Of a stretch of DNA of 64,000 nucleotides, positions 10,801-16,779 are shown piece by piece. The notes below the pieces were generated by a model. The model had not been told where the DNA came from. It saw nothing but the letters and a program-made list of their open reading frames with translations, and did no database searches. The position numbers and the translations under genes are program-made. The DNA comes from Streptomyces kaniharaensis (GTDB taxonomy: Bacteria; Actinomycetota; Actinomycetes; Streptomycetales; Streptomycetaceae): contig NZ_WBOF01000002.1 of NCBI RefSeq assembly GCF_009569385.1, positions 372,001 through 436,000 on the forward strand, in the 5' to 3' direction. How positions within the stretch are numbered: the stretch's first letter is position 1; each line of letters opens with the position of its first letter.

Positions 10801-11947
10801 CCCGGGTCGTCGTCCCGGCAGCGCCATGGCCGCCGGCCCGGCCGATGTCGGCGGTGGCCGGCCCGAAACCCGGCAGGACTGCGGCGGCCCGCCCGGTTAC
10901 TACGCCCGGCGGACCACCGGCGTGGTCGCGTCCGGGGCCGCCGGAGGTCCGGGGACGGTCGTCGGCGACCGTGGCCGCCGGGCCGGACGCACCCCGGCCG
11001 CCCGCACCACCGGTACCGCCCGGTCCGGACCCGCCCACCACCGGCACCGGGGCGTCGGCCCGCTCCGGCGGCCCGGCCTCCGGCAGGTCGAGTACCGGCT
11101 TGTCCGGCAGGTCGACGTCGACCGGGTCCACGTCGACCTTCTCGCCCTTACCGCCGAACCGCCGCCGGCCGCCGCCGCCGACCGCGCCCACGGCACCCGC
11201 CAGGACGGACGCCCCGAGGAGTTCCTCGCCGCCGAAGGCGCCCAGCATGATCCCCGCGGTGGTCACCCCGGTGGCCGCGCCGAACACGCCCTTGCCGATC
11301 AGCGAGTTTGCGAACCGGGGCACGACCACGCCGCCGACGCCGAAGAAGACCCCGCCGACGGCGCCGCCGATCGCCCCGGAGACCGCGGCGGAGACGGTGT
11401 TGTCGACGCTCCACTGCGTCCGGTCGCCCTTGAGGAGTTGGATGGTCTGCACGGCGGCGTCCAGGCCCAGGTTGAGCGCCACACCCGCGGCGACCGAGAT
11501 CAGCAGGCGCCGCAGGATCTTCTTGACCGCCGCCCGCGCCGAAGTGATCGCGGCCGGGAGCACCTCGGGCGCGAAGAACGCCCACTGCGCGATCTGCCCG
11601 GCCAGCAGCACGAGTTGGCCGAGGATCATGTACTTCGAGTACTCGATCTGGACCCCGGTGTGCCGGCCGAGCTTGCCCAGCTGCTTCGAGGACTCCGCCA
11701 TCTCCGGGAGGGCGGACTCCAGCTGGGTCACGAACGCCCGGAACTCCTCGGCCACCTGCCCGCTGATGCTCTCCAGGACGCCGTTGGCCGACGACCCCAT
11801 CCCCTCGCTGATGCCCCGCAGTTCCTGCGCCGCGTCGTCCCAGGCGGAGCCCAGCTTCCGCAGCCTGTCCTCGTCACCCTTGGGCCAGGACTGGCCGACG
11901 GCCAGCTTGGAGACCCAGGCGAGGGCGGGGGGCATCTCGACGCTCAT
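4805..11947 (-). CDS. Giant multidomain type VII secretion effector (polymorphic toxin-like)
   Basis: The 2380-residue protein starts MSVEMPPALAWVSKLAVGQS, the CpnT/WXG-like N-terminus of ESX-exported toxins. Hydrophobic helices follow to about residue 290, then a Pro/Ala/Gly linker to about 620. Around residue 735 is HEVGHQLGLRDEY, a metzincin-like zinc site (HExxHxxGxxDE). Residues ~890-1330 are a large alpha/beta domain I cannot name. Residues ~1450-1675 resemble the edema factor/ExoY nucleotidyl cyclase family: GIPEKNFGKF, LPKPKDIKAKT, ITGDHDVFDI with its metal-type DxD, and VMHGAHSYW. Residues ~1740-1880 look OmpA-like, then 21-residue repeats, then a Rossmann/methyltransferase-like C-terminus (LLYLGANSDIEH, VVMDKDSW). 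I chose the ATG at 11947; longer frames upstream run antisense to nothing recognisable. It is the last gene of the ESX operon. Domain activities are inferred from motifs only. Confidence 0.8.
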   Translation of the reverse strand: MSVEMPPALAWVSKLAVGQSWPKGDEDRLRKLGSAWDDAAQELRGISEGMGSSANGVLESISGQVAEEFRAFVTQLESALPEMAESSKQLGKLGRHTGVQIEYSKYMILGQLVLLAGQIAQWAFFAPEVLPAAITSARAAVKKILRRLLISVAAGVALNLGLDAAVQTIQLLKGDRTQWSVDNTVSAAVSGAIGGAVGGVFFGVGGVVVPRFANSLIGKGVFGAATGVTTAGIMLGAFGGEELLGASVLAGAVGAVGGGGRRRFGGKGEKVDVDPVDVDLPDKPVLDLPEAGPPERADAPVPVVGGSGPGGTGGAGGRGASGPAATVADDRPRTSGGPGRDHAGGPPGVVTGRAAAVLPGFGPATADIGRAGGHGAAGTTTRGAGTGGAAAVRQGAVGAATSAGSGRGQGGTGGAAVRASGPQAGGGRAAEGASSGGHAGPAVRTVAGPASATTTAGGPGTGTPAGGAVSAGRTPTGAPEIRTEGSRGVASGASAAEAPSVQAGRPAPAGGRPVTSGGPSAPGAAAGGPARPAAGPSAAEGPRPGDGPATRTESAGGPAAARAESTPRPATATAAATAGSGPEAGVGRAAGPRPVAEEGPGVGPATADPRPPGSRPPVPPARLDPTPRFVVRSGFEARRVAHEGRTVTDLTVRIAFRGGGSGHDLAAIWRRVTEGVEEHYNRPGYRLANGDRLHVTVLRADPGESAHLTVDLVGRDRGMDQRSWWPDAEPVDYAHEVGHQLGLRDEYRTKDLPHRPDGAGSLLGDYRAPAAGGLRQAGLRERHLQLISAAVGDLAAPPAGPHHPSWDRARAAATPHDRGTAWVDPVSDPLKRQGSGPRLHPVGAPAVAPRTHTTPTGSHGTPGGTAAGPGHTGAAAVGGAQPAPPDTSENSLIMQPGYASGDQFGICVSLLHDPGLHVLIARGPAFGTPGHDPVQDKSRAIADFYRSSGIDDSRILFVDVPGMEKHGVWQALKAEAGRIAQQDWGIRKAYRDMYQVKEIWGVTDGTGYVSEVFSQELRGTVRTAWGLTDAHDGRIVDWLAGRGIHLPAGQGRVLVLWSRFTGKATQWNDLRSRMEHDTSFQGIRQIVRDVAGSYDAVIITGDPHPNPAKSDKWDDLVMQLRTELRTDTIHHITGFWKGGSPELTSWGGDTRTGQFLLYDHLDRHHQLDHLGFRSGNLEAVALIGHRVSYLEEEGASGAARMEQWHDKRHGFTRKGGLAPGYERVIVPDPPTASGRYSKQFDVDGYMKGGRAYEPPDEHAWWRKPVEVYGHERGFGLDGLDSIRHQLGLPAVDRDHGAAAFFTDRIQHVARKYETLRNAVVTYGGDSQYLAPYDAYFRTPPEQFQGGPEQLYRAIVHGGLPALPRLWEYYRGLVVQSYLRTAGAQGAFDPQGGASQGAHGAAGGHGATGSGELPPQAPQTDGSGRTDGAARTDGAVREDSATRQDTVAPAAARELYGIPEKNFGKFRRLAQERRLVIDVRPTNTDAPKWLDQGMLPKPKDIKAKTINELDVHLGANREHVGLVGYFEPVPPSHEGLDATTRARLDARYRQRAHEFAELAPVIDRLTAEGRFRVENGLVLGQDGRGEWRAITGDHDVFDISSPGGSRLTPNRYGSVVEEMMANDMAVMHGAHSYWEPQSPFSKGIFDKINASHLPGGEPLLRFRPDADRADLVHAVERPGRPEGPASAGQPGAEGPSAHPGRSAAPPHPVPDALPSAGPESPPSAVPPAHDHASSPGPAPAQRRAFAFTEGSTEPAGAESARVDAFAAALARDVAERAAAGLPLPRLTVTGHGNGTVAGIPHFGRAMAIGRERAEAVAAALVRRLDTHLADRHPGPTAADLEITVRSRGQEPPDGEDAGRATGQTLRQVVVTVEHPTAAADRYAGEVAPRAPAADPHTPTEGTSTAAGGHGTHVIGGHGTPAAGSHPPAEGSGTAAGGHGTPAAGSHPPAEGSGTAAGGHGAPAAGPHPPAEGSGTAADRNATLAADRAAAWNLSREDHDNLKAAIRHGVDEETQTYLFNNGPRPEHAATAIGEHPSWVDERALGRWAVGLKLTPKYETTVALNRLTAAGDGPQGRSLLYLGANSDIEHPLFTTRATEMTLVGVDPKGLNAKTRAAHLEEVVEALERSLGSYAGPGHTVATVKKVEGVVATITVEGPGGPVLTVDYHALTYDEYLEAHPGERFDVVMDKDSWLLDWRPEQAAAEAVTGLLADGGTWVGGTALGPSVEAGFTRTPNDRLGLAGTKWSGYQDLYVRTPSGRAVAEATRLDDLLSSVAKVTETRFKFRDFTFDEDRYREMLAADLEYVLPFHEYFNSSDAAQNTASAIELLPGVAEHLAAEIASFAGRSGDFGARRILADLARLLELDPALVLPPDGAEGGGAAE
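6021..6209 (-). repeat. Three tandem 63-bp in-frame repeats in the effector gene
   Basis: Three nearly identical 63-base units (6021-6083, 6084-6146, 6147-6209) encode a 21-residue Gly/Pro/Ala/His unit of the type GGHGTPAAGSHPPAEGSGTAA. A degenerate fourth copy continues to about 6290. The units lie between the OmpA-like region and the methyltransferase-like C-terminus, so they form a length-variable flexible linker. Copies differ by only a few bases, which suggests recent slippage or unequal recombination. Confidence 0.9.
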
Positions 11948-12051
11948 TCGGCACCGTGTTCTTCGTCGGGTTCTTCGTCGGCGGTCACAGGGATGCGGGG
12001 CCGGCCGGCCCCGGCGGCACGCGGGCACGCGCGGGGGCCGGCCGGCGGAGG

Positions 12052-12447
12052 TCAGCGGCGGCCGACGTGGGGCCCGCCCGTACGCGGCCCGTGCCCGGCG
12101 TCGCCGACGCCGGGCACGTCCGGGACGGCGGAGGTCAGGGTCCGCAGGGCTTCGACGTTCTGCTCCTCGGTCCGCCGGAAGCCCTTGGCCATCGTCCCGA
12201 TGCCGTCGACGGTGCTGTCCAGCACCTCCGCGGTGCCGCCGACGGCCTCCGTCAGCTGTTCCTTGGGCGAGAGGTACTGGTCCCGGAACTCCCGCCCGGT
12301 GTAGTCGTCGCCCCAGCACTCGCCCAACTCGCCGAGCCGGGCCTCCAGCCGGGTGCCGACCGACCTGATCAGCCCGGCCAGCTCCTGCACCTGCGGCGTG
12401 GCGGCCGCCAGCCTTTCGGTGTCGACGGAGAAGACGTGGTCAGCCAC
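12052..12447 (-). CDS. WXG100-like ESX protein with extended C-terminus
   Basis: The 131-residue helical hairpin protein contains LGECWGDDYTGREFRDQY, where W-G-D provides the WXG turn near residue 45. It is followed by a second helix (TEAVGGTAEVLDSTVDGIGTMAKGF) and a Gly/Pro-rich tail. It begins with GTG and overlaps the end of the YbaB-like gene by 8 bases, which indicates translational coupling. Its stop lies about 100 bases before the giant effector start, so it is a plausible export partner of that effector. The family forms dimers recognised by the EccC ATPase. Confidence 0.75.
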   Translation of the reverse strand: MADHVFSVDTERLAAATPQVQELAGLIRSVGTRLEARLGELGECWGDDYTGREFRDQYLSPKEQLTEAVGGTAEVLDSTVDGIGTMAKGFRRTEEQNVEALRTLTSAVPDVPGVGDAGHGPRTGGPHVGRR

Positions 12448-12871
12448 GGTCCGCCCCCTCGAAACCGTGCTCGACGTACTCCCGGACGGCGTCCGCCAGG
12501 GCCGGGTCCTCGGGCAGCAGCGCCGCGGGGTCGACCCGGCCCTGGAGCAGGTCGCCCACGGTGACGCCGGGCGGCAACCCGTCCGACACCACCCCGGCCA
12601 CCATCTCCAGCGCCTCCTCCCGGGCCCGCGCGGCCGTGGTGACCAGCAGGTCGGCCAGCTCCTTGGGCGCCATCCGGCGGTAGGCGCCGGTGGGGAACTC
12701 GACCGCGGTGAGCTCGCCCTGCGCCCCGACGGTGACCTTGACCGCCTGCCGGGGATCGGTCGCGGTCGCCGTCGTGGCCGCGATCCGGCGCCGGGTCTCG
12801 GCGGCCTCCTCCCGCTGGCGGGCGTACAGCGCCAGCAGGTCCTCGATCTCCTGGTCGTAGGGGCTGGGCAC
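12440..12871 (-). CDS. YbaB/EbfC-family nucleoid-associated-type protein
   Basis: The 143-residue protein has the YbaB/EbfC pattern: an N-terminal helix with YARQREEAAETRRRIAATTATATD, the beta segment VKVTVGAQGELTAVEFPTGAYRRM, then a helix KELADLLVTTAARAREEALEMV. The GTG at 12871 is preceded by AGAGGA at good spacing. Upstream frame extension is low-complexity sequence antisense-like to the neighbouring gene and was rejected. YbaB homologues bind DNA, but small YbaB-like proteins are repeatedly found in actinobacterial ESX loci, where their role is unclear. It overlaps the following WXG100-like gene. Confidence 0.75.
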   Translation of the reverse strand: MPSPYDQEIEDLLALYARQREEAAETRRRIAATTATATDPRQAVKVTVGAQGELTAVEFPTGAYRRMAPKELADLLVTTAARAREEALEMVAGVVSDGLPPGVTVGDLLQGRVDPAALLPEDPALADAVREYVEHGFEGADRG

Positions 12872-12924
12872 GGGTGTTCCTCTCGTCGTCGGGTCTCGTC
12901 GTGGGGTCGTTCCGGGCGGGCCGG

Positions 12925-15246
12925 TCAGTAGGCCGTGCCGGAGGCGGAACGGTCCGGAACGGCGCCCCAGGTGCTCTCCTCCTGGACCAACAGGTGGGCG
13001 ACCCCGGACCGCCCGGCGGTCTCGTCGGCCTGGTCCGCGTCGGCCGGCACGGCCTCCTCCGCCGGCTCGGCCGGCTCCGGCAGGCCGTCGCCGCAGCCCG
13101 TCACCGGCGGAACGGTGACACCCGTTCCGTCGCCCGAGCCGCCGGCCGTGCCGGAGACGAGCCGGTCCGGCTGCCAGGTCGACCAGGGCTCGGCCGCCTC
13201 GGTGGTTCCCCCGTCGGCCTCGCCGGCGGACCGGCCGTCCCGGCTCGGTGCCGCCGCCCAGAGCAGCGGGACGAAGGCACCCGCGCCGCGCTCCCAGAGG
13301 GCGGTGTCCTCCTCGGCGCCGTCCGCCGTGGGCCGGGGAAGTACCGCCGTCCGGTCCTCGGTGGAGCCCGCCCCACCCTGCGCCCCAGCGGACGGGGCGG
13401 CGGCGGTACCGGGGCCGGTGGCCGCGGCGGCGGCTCTCTCCGCGCCACCCCGCGCCCCCGTCCGCGGCGCCGCCGCTCCGGGGCCGGCCGCGGCCGGGGC
13501 GCCGAAGCCGGGCAGGACGACGGCCGGGCCGGCACCGGCCGGAGCACCGGCGCTCGCTTCCGCCGGGTCCGCGGCCACCGGCCCGGAGGCCGTCCAGGGG
13601 TCGGTGCCCGCGTCCAGCAGGCCCGAGGCCTCGGACCGCGATCCGGTCCCGTCCCCGGTGTCCCGGGCGGCCGCCGCCGGACCGGCCGCCGGAAGGAACG
13701 GCACCCCGCCCACGGTGAGCCCCTCGCCGCCGGCCGCCGCGCCGGTGTCCGATCCGGCTTCCCGCTCCTCCTGCTCCGTCCCGGTCTCCCACGGTTCCGC
13801 ACTGGGCGTCAGCAGGCCGGAGGCGTCGGACCGTTCACCCGCGTTCTCGGACCGGTTGGAAGCGCCTCCCATGCCGGGCATGAAAGGCATCCCGGCCCCG
13901 GCCAGTCCGGCCGGCAACGCCGACTCGGTGGCGGCGCCGGCCGGCAGCCCGACGGGCGCGCCGTCGCGCAGCTCCTCGGCGGCTTTCTCCTCGCCGTCGG
14001 CGGGACCGGCGGCGCCCACGCGACCGCCGAGGCCGAGCCCGCGCGGGAAGCCGGCCAGGCCGGAGGTGGTGCCGCGGCCAGTGGCGAGGCCCTCGGGGAG
14101 GGCGCCGATGCCGCCGAGACCGGCCGTCCCGCCCAGCGCGAGCGGGGGGATCGCGGACAGCGCGCCGAGGCCCGCCCCGCCGAGACCGTCCAGGCCGCGC
14201 AGCGAGTCCACGGAGCCCAGCCCGCCGAGGCCCGGGAAGGAGAGCGGGTCCAGTCCGTTGAGGCCGGGGAGGCCGGGGAGCTCGTGACCGGGACCGCCGA
14301 GGTCCAGCCCGCCGGGGAACGAGGAGCCGTCGAGGCCCTTGAGGTCCCCCGGGCCACCCACGCCGTCCAGCCCGCCGACACCACCGAGGTCCCCCGGGTC
14401 ACCGAGCCCGCCGGCGCCGCCGAGGCCTCCGCCGGCGAGGTCGGAGAGGTCGGCGAGGTCGCCGCCGCCCGGGAGCCCCCCGCCGGTCCCCGCCGGGTCG
14501 GGCAGCGGACCTGGACCGCCACCGGGGAGGTCGGCGGTGTTCGGGCCGTCGCCGGTACCCGGACCGTCGACGGGCGAGGGCACCGGCTGCGGGGAGACGA
14601 TCGCGTCCGAGGTGAACTGGTAGTGCGAGGCCAGGGTCTTCAGCACGACCCGCATGTCCTCGCTCATCGCGTGCACCAGCTCCGGCCGCAGGCTGATCGG
14701 GATGAGGCCGTTGGACATCGGGGTGATGCCCAGCGCGTGCGCCCGGTTGGCGTACCAGGTGTCGATCTCGACGATCTTGAGCTGGGCGTTCCGGAGCGTG
14801 ACGGCGTTGTTCGCCAGCTGATGCGGCACCGAGTGCATCCCGGTCGAACCGCCGGACAGCACCTTGGCGTTGGCGAGGACCTGCCGGGAGAAGGTGGTCA
14901 TCGTGTCGAGGAAGGAGTCCGCCGCCGCGCCCCGCCACGGCCCGTCGTCCCCGGCCAGTGCCTTGGCCTGGTCGACCAGGCTCTTGCCGACCGCCTCCAG
15001 CGCCTTCTGCACCCGGTAGAAGGTGTTGGCGGCGTCCTGGAGGGACTGCGGGTCGGAGATCGCCCGGGCGTGGGACCGATTGGCCTCGTTGCCGACCCCG
15101 GAGGACATCCCGTTGATGGCCGCCATGATCTGCTTCCAGTCCCACACCTCGTAGTCGCCGCGCGAACCCGTCGCGGAGGGGTCCGGGTTGCCGAAGACCG
15201 CCCCGTCGTCGCCCTGGTGGAAGCCGTGGTTGTTGTAATCGGGCAC
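12925..15246 (-). CDS. PPE/PGRS-like type VII secretion substrate
   Basis: The 773-residue protein begins MPDYNNHGFHQGDDGAVFGN. Its helical N-terminal ~220 residues include a WXG-type turn near residue 100 (DGPWRGAAADSF). Residues ~255-375 are a Gly/Leu/Asp repeat (GGLGGVGG and PGLPGLNGLDPL types) reminiscent of mycobacterial PGRS tails. The acidic, Pro/Ala-rich second half carries repeated short motifs, SDASGLLTPSAEPW and SEASGLLDAGTDPW. This layout suits a secreted or surface protein exported by the ESX machine encoded in the same operon. The start ATG lies 24 bases after the stop of the upstream gene. Its function is not known. Confidence 0.75.
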   Translation of the reverse strand: MPDYNNHGFHQGDDGAVFGNPDPSATGSRGDYEVWDWKQIMAAINGMSSGVGNEANRSHARAISDPQSLQDAANTFYRVQKALEAVGKSLVDQAKALAGDDGPWRGAAADSFLDTMTTFSRQVLANAKVLSGGSTGMHSVPHQLANNAVTLRNAQLKIVEIDTWYANRAHALGITPMSNGLIPISLRPELVHAMSEDMRVVLKTLASHYQFTSDAIVSPQPVPSPVDGPGTGDGPNTADLPGGGPGPLPDPAGTGGGLPGGGDLADLSDLAGGGLGGAGGLGDPGDLGGVGGLDGVGGPGDLKGLDGSSFPGGLDLGGPGHELPGLPGLNGLDPLSFPGLGGLGSVDSLRGLDGLGGAGLGALSAIPPLALGGTAGLGGIGALPEGLATGRGTTSGLAGFPRGLGLGGRVGAAGPADGEEKAAEELRDGAPVGLPAGAATESALPAGLAGAGMPFMPGMGGASNRSENAGERSDASGLLTPSAEPWETGTEQEEREAGSDTGAAAGGEGLTVGGVPFLPAAGPAAAARDTGDGTGSRSEASGLLDAGTDPWTASGPVAADPAEASAGAPAGAGPAVVLPGFGAPAAAGPGAAAPRTGARGGAERAAAAATGPGTAAAPSAGAQGGAGSTEDRTAVLPRPTADGAEEDTALWERGAGAFVPLLWAAAPSRDGRSAGEADGGTTEAAEPWSTWQPDRLVSGTAGGSGDGTGVTVPPVTGCGDGLPEPAEPAEEAVPADADQADETAGRSGVAHLLVQEESTWGAVPDRSASGTAY

Positions 15247-15270
15247 GTCCGCTCTCCTTTCGGTCCTCGG

Positions 15271-15927
15271 TCAGGACGGGGCCGGGGAGTTCCCTGCGCC
15301 GGGACCGGGCTTGTCCGTTCCGGCGCCACCGGCCACGGTGGCGACCGCGTTGAAGTCGCCGACCGCGTCGGACAGGGCGTCGTGGAAGTCCCTGGCCGTC
15401 ATGCCGTTGGCCTCCTCCACCGTCCGGTACTTGGCGCTCAGCGCCTTGACCCCGTCCCGTAGGTCGGTCAGCCCGGTCACCAGCGAGGCCAGCGAGTCGG
15501 TGAACGCCTTCTTCAGCCCGGTGTCGCCGTTGGGTCCGTTCACCTTGTTGCGCATCATGTTGGCGTGGTAGAAGGCGCCCGGCGCGACCGAGACGTCCTC
15601 CAGGGCCGTGGCGACGTCCTTCACCGGCTGGATCAGCCGCTCGATGTTGGCGGCGAACAGGTCCAGCGACGGCGTGCTGACCGCGACCGCGCCGGGGCCG
15701 GTCGCGCCGTTGCGCGGCACCGCCGGCACCGGGACCGGGCTGGAGTCGCCGAACGTCCCGTGCCCGGCCCCGACGTTGGAATCGCCGTCCCAGTGGATGG
15801 AGACGCCGGTGCCGTTCCCGCTCTCGTTGCTGCCGGTGCCCAGCCCGTAGTCGTTGTTGTTGTAGGTCCCGTCGGAGGCGTTGTGGGAGTCGTCGCGGGC
15901 GGCGAGGGAGTCGTCGGTGTCCGCCAT
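15271..15927 (-). CDS. ESX-locus helical protein, putative secretion target
   Basis: The 218-residue protein has an Asn/Gly/Ser/Asp-rich N-terminus (residues 1-75; SNESGNGTGVSIHWDGDSN). A helical domain follows (LDLFAANIERLIQPVKDVATALEDV; TGLTDLRDGVKALSAKYRTVEEAN) of the WXG/LXG-like kind, though it lacks a W-x-G turn. Only one base separates its ATG from the stop of the upstream WXG100 gene, so it is surely co-transcribed. It is most likely a secreted partner or chaperone of the neighbouring 773-residue protein. No enzymatic motif is visible. Confidence 0.65.
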   Translation of the reverse strand: MADTDDSLAARDDSHNASDGTYNNNDYGLGTGSNESGNGTGVSIHWDGDSNVGAGHGTFGDSSPVPVPAVPRNGATGPGAVAVSTPSLDLFAANIERLIQPVKDVATALEDVSVAPGAFYHANMMRNKVNGPNGDTGLKKAFTDSLASLVTGLTDLRDGVKALSAKYRTVEEANGMTARDFHDALSDAVGDFNAVATVAGGAGTDKPGPGAGNSPAPS

Positions 15928-15928
15928 G

Positions 15929-16219
15929 TCACTGCGCCCAGAGGCTCACGCCGTGCCGCTCGCCCGCGTGGTACGCCTCGTGGATCTGGCCGAGGGCGGT
16001 GGTCGCGTTCTGGGCCTGGAGCACCATGTCGGCGGCTGCGGCGTCCCACTTGAGCTTCGCCGCGTCGTAGGTGCCGCGGGCGTCGCTGCTCCACTCGCTC
16101 AGGTGCTGCTTGGTGCCGTCGTCCAGCTGGCTCAGGGTCTCCTGGAGCCTGTTGCTGATCGCGGCCATCTCACCGACGACGTACTCAACCTGGTTCATGT
16201 TGACGACGTACGTGCTCAT
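15929..16219 (-). CDS. WXG100 family ESX protein (EsxA/B-like), WSS variant
   Basis: The 96-residue protein has two helices (VEYVVGEMAAISNRLQETLSQLDDG and AKLKWDAAAADMVLQAQNATTALGQIHEAYH). They are joined by SEWSSDARGTYD, so the turn is W-S-S instead of the canonical W-x-G. Size and fold pattern match EsxA/EsxB. It lies 50 bases after another WXG100 gene, the usual arrangement for a heterodimer pair. The ATG at 16219 is preceded by GGAGTCAC. It should be exported through EccC. Confidence 0.88.
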   Translation of the reverse strand: MSTYVVNMNQVEYVVGEMAAISNRLQETLSQLDDGTKQHLSEWSSDARGTYDAAKLKWDAAAADMVLQAQNATTALGQIHEAYHAGERHGVSLWAQ

Positions 16220-16269
16220 GCGTGACTCCTCTGGTGTGCGGGGCGGCGGGTAAGGCGGGGCGGGGCCGG

Positions 16270-16602
16270 TCAGAAGCCGGGCAGCGGGTTGGCCATCCCC
16301 CTGCCGAGCTGGGCGGCCACGTCCGTGGTGGCCTGGTGGGTGGTCCCGTAGGTACCGGTGTTGGCCTGGAGCTTCTCCAGCATCAGACCGAGCTGTTGGC
16401 GGACGGTGCCGAAGTCCTGGAGCCAGGTGCTCATCGCGCTGAGGAAGGTCGCCGAGGCGTCCCCGGTCCAGCTCGACTGGAGCGCCTCGATCTGGCCGGC
16501 CATCTGGGTGTAGGTGCGGTTCACCTCGTCCACCGCGGTCTGGAAGCTGCCCTGGGCACCGAGCATCCCCTCGATGTTGACGGAGGTCGTCTGATTGGCC
16601 AT
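16270..16602 (-). CDS. WXG100 family ESX protein (EsxA/B-like)
   Basis: The 110-residue protein shows the classic hairpin: helix 1 (SFQTAVDEVNRTYTQMAGQIEALQ), the turn SSWTGDASATF with W-T-G, then helix 2 (STWLQDFGTVRQQLGLMLEKLQ). It is followed by the second WXG100 gene 50 bases downstream, and the pair probably forms the exported heterodimer. The 177 bases between this gene and the ATPase gene upstream are wide enough for a separate promoter. The start is ATG at 16602 with GAAGGGA upstream. Confidence 0.92.
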   Translation of the reverse strand: MANQTTSVNIEGMLGAQGSFQTAVDEVNRTYTQMAGQIEALQSSWTGDASATFLSAMSTWLQDFGTVRQQLGLMLEKLQANTGTYGTTHQATTDVAAQLGRGMANPLPGF

Positions 16603-16779
16603 CGGCCGGTCCCTTCGGTCCTGGTGCCCCTGTACCGCCCGGCTCGCGGGTCGTCCGCGGCGGGGCGGCGGGGTGGGGAATGTCCCGGTCTGTCATGCTG
16701 GTCCGCTCCGGGCCGGCCGGGAAGCGGATCGCGGCCGCGCTGCCCCGCCGACCCCCGATCGCTGCCCCGGCCGACCGTC

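Noticed and set aside
9335..12304. Long plus-strand open frames opposite the giant effector gene
   Set aside because: They are antisense frames produced by high third-position GC, have Arg/Gly-rich composition and no recognisable domains.
12874..15462. 862-residue plus-strand open frame opposite the PGRS-like gene
   Set aside because: It mirrors the repeat-rich gene on the minus strand, has extreme Arg/Gly bias and no plausible ribosome site.
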